Notes under the pieces: model-generated
The model's input: the letters and a program-made list of their open reading frames with translations, nothing else
Told to the model about the DNA's origin: nothing
The model's database searches: none
Made by a program: the position numbers and the translations under genes
DNA from: an uncultured Clostridia bacterium
Lineage (GTDB): Bacteria; Bacillota; Clostridia; Christensenellales; Borkfalkiaceae
DNA: 63,503 bases
Direction of reading: 5' to 3'
Assembly: GCA_944376295.1 (NCBI GenBank)
Contig: CALWCE010000011.1
Location: forward strand, 1-63,503
Shown: piece by piece, positions 60,187-63,503 of the stretch
Layout of the letters: each line of letters opens with the position of its first letter
Position numbering within the stretch: the stretch's first letter is position 1

Positions 60187-62511
60187 ATGATCGTAAAATT
60201 AAACCGTGGCTGGGAATTCTGCAAAGAGGGGAAGGTGTTTTCCCCCGTCTCCCTTCCGCATGATGCGATGCTCGTAGAGCGGCGCTCGCCGACTTCTTTG
60301 AGCGGAGAAGCAGGGGCGTTCTTCCCGGGCGGGAAGTACCGCTATCAAAGAAAGCTCACCTTCTCTTCTGAGGAGCTGAAAAAGGATATTTCGCTCCTCT
60401 TTGAAGGCGTGTACCGTAACGCCGAAGTGTTTGTAAACGGCATCAAAGTCGGTGCGCATAAGTACGGATATTCGGAATTTACCATCTCTTTGAACGGGGC
60501 GGCAAGGGCGGGGAAGAACCTTATCGAAGTCACCGCCGATAATTCCCTCATCCCCAACTGCCGCTGGTATTCGGGCGCGGGCATCTACCGCCCCGTGTGG
60601 CTCATTGTCTCCGCCAAGGACGCCCCCAAAACCTTGCGGGTCGTGACGTGCTCTATCTCTCCCGCCGTCATTTCGGTGACGGCGGATGAGGGGGCGGAAG
60701 TGGAAATTTATGACGGCGAAACGCTTGTTTGTAAGGGCGGCGCGGGGGAATTTACGATCCCCGATGCCAAGCTCTGGTCGGCGGAAACGCCGCACCTCTA
60801 TACCGCCGTTGCAAGGCGCGGGGGAGAGGAACTCAAAACGACGTTCGGCATCCGCACGGTGGAGTGCGACCCCATGCGCGGCTTTCTCATCAACGGGAAG
60901 CGGACGCTCCTTCGCGGCGGGTGCATCCACCACGACAACGGCGTTCTGGGTGCGTGCAGCTATCCCGATGCCGAAGAGCGCCGCGTGCGCATCCTCAAAG
61001 AGCAGGGCTTCAATGCGCTGCGCATTTCGCACAACCCCGCATCGCGGGCGCTCCTTGATGCGTGCGACAAGCTCGGCATGTACGTCATGGACGAGTGCTT
61101 CGACGGCTGGTATATCCCCAAAAATTATCACGACTATTCGCGCGATTTCTTTGAGGGATACAAGGATGACCTCCGCGCAATGGTGGAAAAGGACTTCGAT
61201 CATCCTTGCGTGGTGATGTATTCCGTCGGGAACGAGGTGACGGAGACGGCTTCCGAAAAGGGTGTAAAACTCTGCGGCGAGATGCGCGATCTGCTGCATT
61301 CGCTCGATCCGACCCGCCCCGTGACGTGCGGCATCAACGTGCTTTTGGACGTTTATATCAAGAAAGGCTTGGGCATCTACCGCGACAAAGGGGAGTATCG
61401 CCGCGAGCCGCTGCCCGAAGGCAAGACCTACCGCGAAAAGCGCGCAGGATCGGCTTTCTTCAACTTTTGGGCTGCCAAATTGGGCGGACTCATGTTCAGG
61501 ATGAGCAAGGGGAAGACGGCAGACAAGATCGTGGATGCCGTCATGCCTTCTCTCGATATCATCGGTTACAACTACGCTGCTTCCCGCTACGAGATCGACG
61601 TCAGGCGTCACCCCGATAAGATGATCGTGGGCTCGGAGACGATGGCGGGCGATCTTCCCTACAATTGGGAGCGCGTCAAACAATATCCGCAGGTCATCGG
61701 CGACTTCGTCTGGGCGGCGTGGGACTACTTGGGCGAGGCGTGCATGGGCTGGCACTATCCTTCCTACAAAGGCCTTCCGCTCCTTGCCGAGCAGGGCATG
61801 GTCGATATGACGGGCGACCCTTTGGCGCAGATGGCGTTCATGCAGACGGTGTGGGGGATGAGGAAGACGCCCTATCTTGCCGTCCGCCCCGTAAACCACA
61901 GCGGCGAGACGCCTGTAAAAGGCGCGTGGCAGTTCACGAACGCCATTGCAAGCTGGAATTGGCAGGGCTATGAAGGCAAAAAGACGGTCGCTGAAGTGTA
62001 TTCTTCCGCCTATGCCGTGCGGCTTCTTCTGAACGGCAAAAAGATCGGCGAAAAGCGCGTCAAAAAATACAAGGCGCTTTTCAATGTCAGGTATGCGCCC
62101 GGGACGCTTGTTGCCGTCGCCCTCGATGAGAGCGGCCGCGAAGTGGGAAGGAGCGAGCTCAGAACGGGCAGCCGCGAGACCTTCCTTCGCGTCAGAACGG
62201 ACAAAACGGCGCTTCGTGCGAACGGCGAAGACCTGTGTTTTGCCGAGATCGAGTTCGCCGACAGCCATGGGCAGCGCAAGCCCTATATCGAACAGCCCGT
62301 TGAGCTCATGCTTTCGGGCGGCGGCGCGGAGCTTTTGGGCTTCGGAAGCGCCCTCAATAAGACGAACGAAGGCTTTTTGACGAGAAAGCACAACTCTTAC
62401 CGCGGCAGGGCGCTTGCCGTGTTCCGCGCGGGGCACGAGGCGGGCAGGCTCACCGTCACCGTCACTTCGGCGGGCGTTGTGTCGCAGACCTTCCACATCG
62501 ATATCAGATAA
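60187..62511 (+). CDS. GH2-family beta-glycosidase (beta-galactosidase-like)
   Basis: A 774-residue GH2 enzyme: sugar-binding jelly roll (about 1-165), Ig-like domain (about 170-265), TIM barrel (about 265-560) and C-terminal beta domains. NGKRTLLRGGCIHHDNGVLG starts the barrel; the acid/base Glu lies in YSVGNEVTE (about 349) and the nucleophile Glu in MIVGSETMAGDLP (about 482). No signal peptide. Beta-galactosidase is the default reading, but beta-glucuronidase, mannosidase or arabinopyranosidase variants occur in GH2. Nine bases after the GPH transporter, so cotranscribed. Confidence 0.9.
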   Translation: MIVKLNRGWEFCKEGKVFSPVSLPHDAMLVERRSPTSLSGEAGAFFPGGKYRYQRKLTFSSEELKKDISLLFEGVYRNAEVFVNGIKVGAHKYGYSEFTISLNGAARAGKNLIEVTADNSLIPNCRWYSGAGIYRPVWLIVSAKDAPKTLRVVTCSISPAVISVTADEGAEVEIYDGETLVCKGGAGEFTIPDAKLWSAETPHLYTAVARRGGEELKTTFGIRTVECDPMRGFLINGKRTLLRGGCIHHDNGVLGACSYPDAEERRVRILKEQGFNALRISHNPASRALLDACDKLGMYVMDECFDGWYIPKNYHDYSRDFFEGYKDDLRAMVEKDFDHPCVVMYSVGNEVTETASEKGVKLCGEMRDLLHSLDPTRPVTCGINVLLDVYIKKGLGIYRDKGEYRREPLPEGKTYREKRAGSAFFNFWAAKLGGLMFRMSKGKTADKIVDAVMPSLDIIGYNYAASRYEIDVRRHPDKMIVGSETMAGDLPYNWERVKQYPQVIGDFVWAAWDYLGEACMGWHYPSYKGLPLLAEQGMVDMTGDPLAQMAFMQTVWGMRKTPYLAVRPVNHSGETPVKGAWQFTNAIASWNWQGYEGKKTVAEVYSSAYAVRLLLNGKKIGEKRVKKYKALFNVRYAPGTLVAVALDESGREVGRSELRTGSRETFLRVRTDKTALRANGEDLCFAEIEFADSHGQRKPYIEQPVELMLSGGGAELLGFGSALNKTNEGFLTRKHNSYRGRALAVFRAGHEAGRLTVTVTSAGVVSQTFHIDIR

Positions 62512-62523
62512 GGAGAGATACGC

Positions 62524-63503
62524 ATGAAACTTCTTTGCAACCCTTTGGAAATCGCCTATAAGTACCAGCACCCCCTGCACGGCAAGTATGCCTATAGAGA
62601 GGCTGCCGATCCGACGATCGTCAGGTTTAACGGGAAATATCTGCTGTTTACCTCCAAGTGCGGCGGGTTCTATTATTCGGACGACCTTGTGAAGTGGGAG
62701 TTTCACGAAGACAGGACTTTGGAAATTCACGGCTATGCGCCCGATGTTTCGGTGCGCGGCGAGTGGCTGTATTTCTGCGCCTCGTCCTATGCAAAGAAGT
62801 GCAAAATATTGCGCTCCAAAGACCCGTTCAAGGGCTTTACGCTCGTCAACGCGCCCTTTGCCTTCTGGGACCCGCACCTCTACTTTGAGGGGGATAAAGC
62901 GTATCTCTATTGGGGATGCTCCTCCAAAGAGCCCATCCACGGCGTGGAGATGGATATGGAAAAGATGACCCCGAAGGGGGAGCGGTTCGACATCGTTTCC
63001 GCCGACCCAGCGCGCCACGGCATCGACGATAAGTCGGTATATGAAGACGAGCGCACCCTCTGGCAGAAATATATTGCGCTCTTTACGGGCAGCGGCACTT
63101 TTGTGGAGGGCGCTTATCTTAACAAGATAAACAATAAGTACTATTTCCAATATGCGACGCCCGGGACGGAGTTTCCGACCTACGGCGACGCCGTCCTTGT
63201 GGGCGACAGCCCGAAGGGGCCTTTTACATGGCAGAAGCATAACCCGTATTCCATTGTCCCGAGCGGCTTTACGCAGGGCGCGGGGCACGGCAGCACGTTT
63301 GAGGATGAATTCGGTAATCTTTGGCATACCTCCTCGGTGTGCGTGTGCGTCAACCATAACTTCGAGCGACGCCTTGGGCTTTGGCCCGCGGGCGTCGATG
63401 AGGACGGTCTGCTCTACTGCAATCAGTACTTTGCCGACTACCCGAAGGAGATCCCCGAAGGCAAGTTCGACCCCATGAGTATAAAACCTGCCTGTATGCT
63501 TCT
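62524..63503 (+). CDS. GH43-like glycoside hydrolase (3' end cut by the window)
   Basis: The frame opens at ATG 62524 after AAGGAGAG and stays open to the last base, giving 326 residues. REAADPTIVRFNGKYLLFTSKCGGFYYSDDLVKWEF has the N-terminal Asp and strand pattern of GH43-type five-bladed propellers; FWDPHLYFEGDKAYLYWGCSS (about 119-139) and GTFVEGAYLNKINNKYYFQYA (Glu about 200) fit the other two catalytic positions. It is 12 bases after the GH2 gene, third in the GPH operon, and diverged from the other two GH43 genes. Confidence 0.85.
   Translation, partial: MKLLCNPLEIAYKYQHPLHGKYAYREAADPTIVRFNGKYLLFTSKCGGFYYSDDLVKWEFHEDRTLEIHGYAPDVSVRGEWLYFCASSYAKKCKILRSKDPFKGFTLVNAPFAFWDPHLYFEGDKAYLYWGCSSKEPIHGVEMDMEKMTPKGERFDIVSADPARHGIDDKSVYEDERTLWQKYIALFTGSGTFVEGAYLNKINNKYYFQYATPGTEFPTYGDAVLVGDSPKGPFTWQKHNPYSIVPSGFTQGAGHGSTFEDEFGNLWHTSSVCVCVNHNFERRLGLWPAGVDEDGLLYCNQYFADYPKEIPEGKFDPMSIKPACML

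Noticed and set aside
60199..63357. 1052-codon open frame on the reverse strand
   Set aside because: Antisense shadow of the GH2 and GH43 genes with the same composition artefact; no family resemblance.

Overview
The window reads as chromosome of a GC-rich, low-redox Gram-positive of the Clostridia. The signs are near-consensus AGGAGG ribosome sites, many TTGACA-N17-TATAAT promoters, Feo-type iron uptake, indolepyruvate:ferredoxin oxidoreductase, a Tn4451-like serine recombinase and TnpV, and a large plant-polysaccharide repertoire. A gut-dwelling, poorly characterised clostridial lineage (possibly Christensenellales-like) is my inference; no rRNA is present to place it.

Layout. 1-4.5 kb: the end of an integrative mobile element, with a Cys-repeat/pilin-like membrane protein (5' truncated), TnpV, small accessory ORFs and a large serine recombinase in visibly AT-richer DNA. 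4.6-9.7 kb: a 1643-residue secreted beta-helix surface protein whose promoter spacer contains nine consecutive G. 9.9-14 kb: sugar O-acetyltransferase, FAD oxidoreductase, tRNA-Leu and an unknown membrane protein. 14.2-25 kb: L-arabinose catabolism (kinase, epimerase, isomerase), GH36, a UDP-sugar pyrophosphorylase, GH51 arabinofuranosidase and a secreted metallo-beta-lactamase-fold protein. 25.1-27.2 kb: minD-minE-degV. 27.3-28.2 kb: tRNA-Ser followed by a repeat-rich non-coding stretch holding partial copies of the tRNA 3' end. 28.2-30.8 kb: feoA-feoB-Cys-rich partner. 31-32.4 kb: cupin and SDR. 32.5-35 kb: membrane protein, a holin-like pair and a predicted membrane metalloprotease. 35-40.7 kb: two more beta-helix surface proteins, the first behind a leader with a ten-G tract and a terminator. 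40.7-47 kb: a reverse-strand operon for aryl/acyl-CoA formation (amidohydrolase, iorA, iorB, paaK, acyl-CoA ligase), divergent from an SSF symporter. 48.8-51 kb: two-part chromate-type transporter with a divergent LysR regulator. 51-63.5 kb: a glycan-utilisation cluster (GH31, GH43, esterase, GH43, AraC regulator, GPH symporter, GH2, GH43 running off the end).

How it works together. The two carbohydrate regions look like one strategy: take up arabinose/xylose-containing oligosaccharides by the GPH symporter, trim them with cytoplasmic GH31/GH43/GH2/GH36/GH51 enzymes and an esterase (none has a visible signal peptide), and feed L-arabinose through AraA-kinase-AraD to xylulose-5-phosphate. The most unusual theme is the surface: three secreted proteins with one architecture, two of them with long G homopolymers at control positions, one with an exact 146-bp internal repeat. 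Together these suggest a phase-variable and repeat-length-variable surface protein set. This is inference from sequence and needs population or long-read data.
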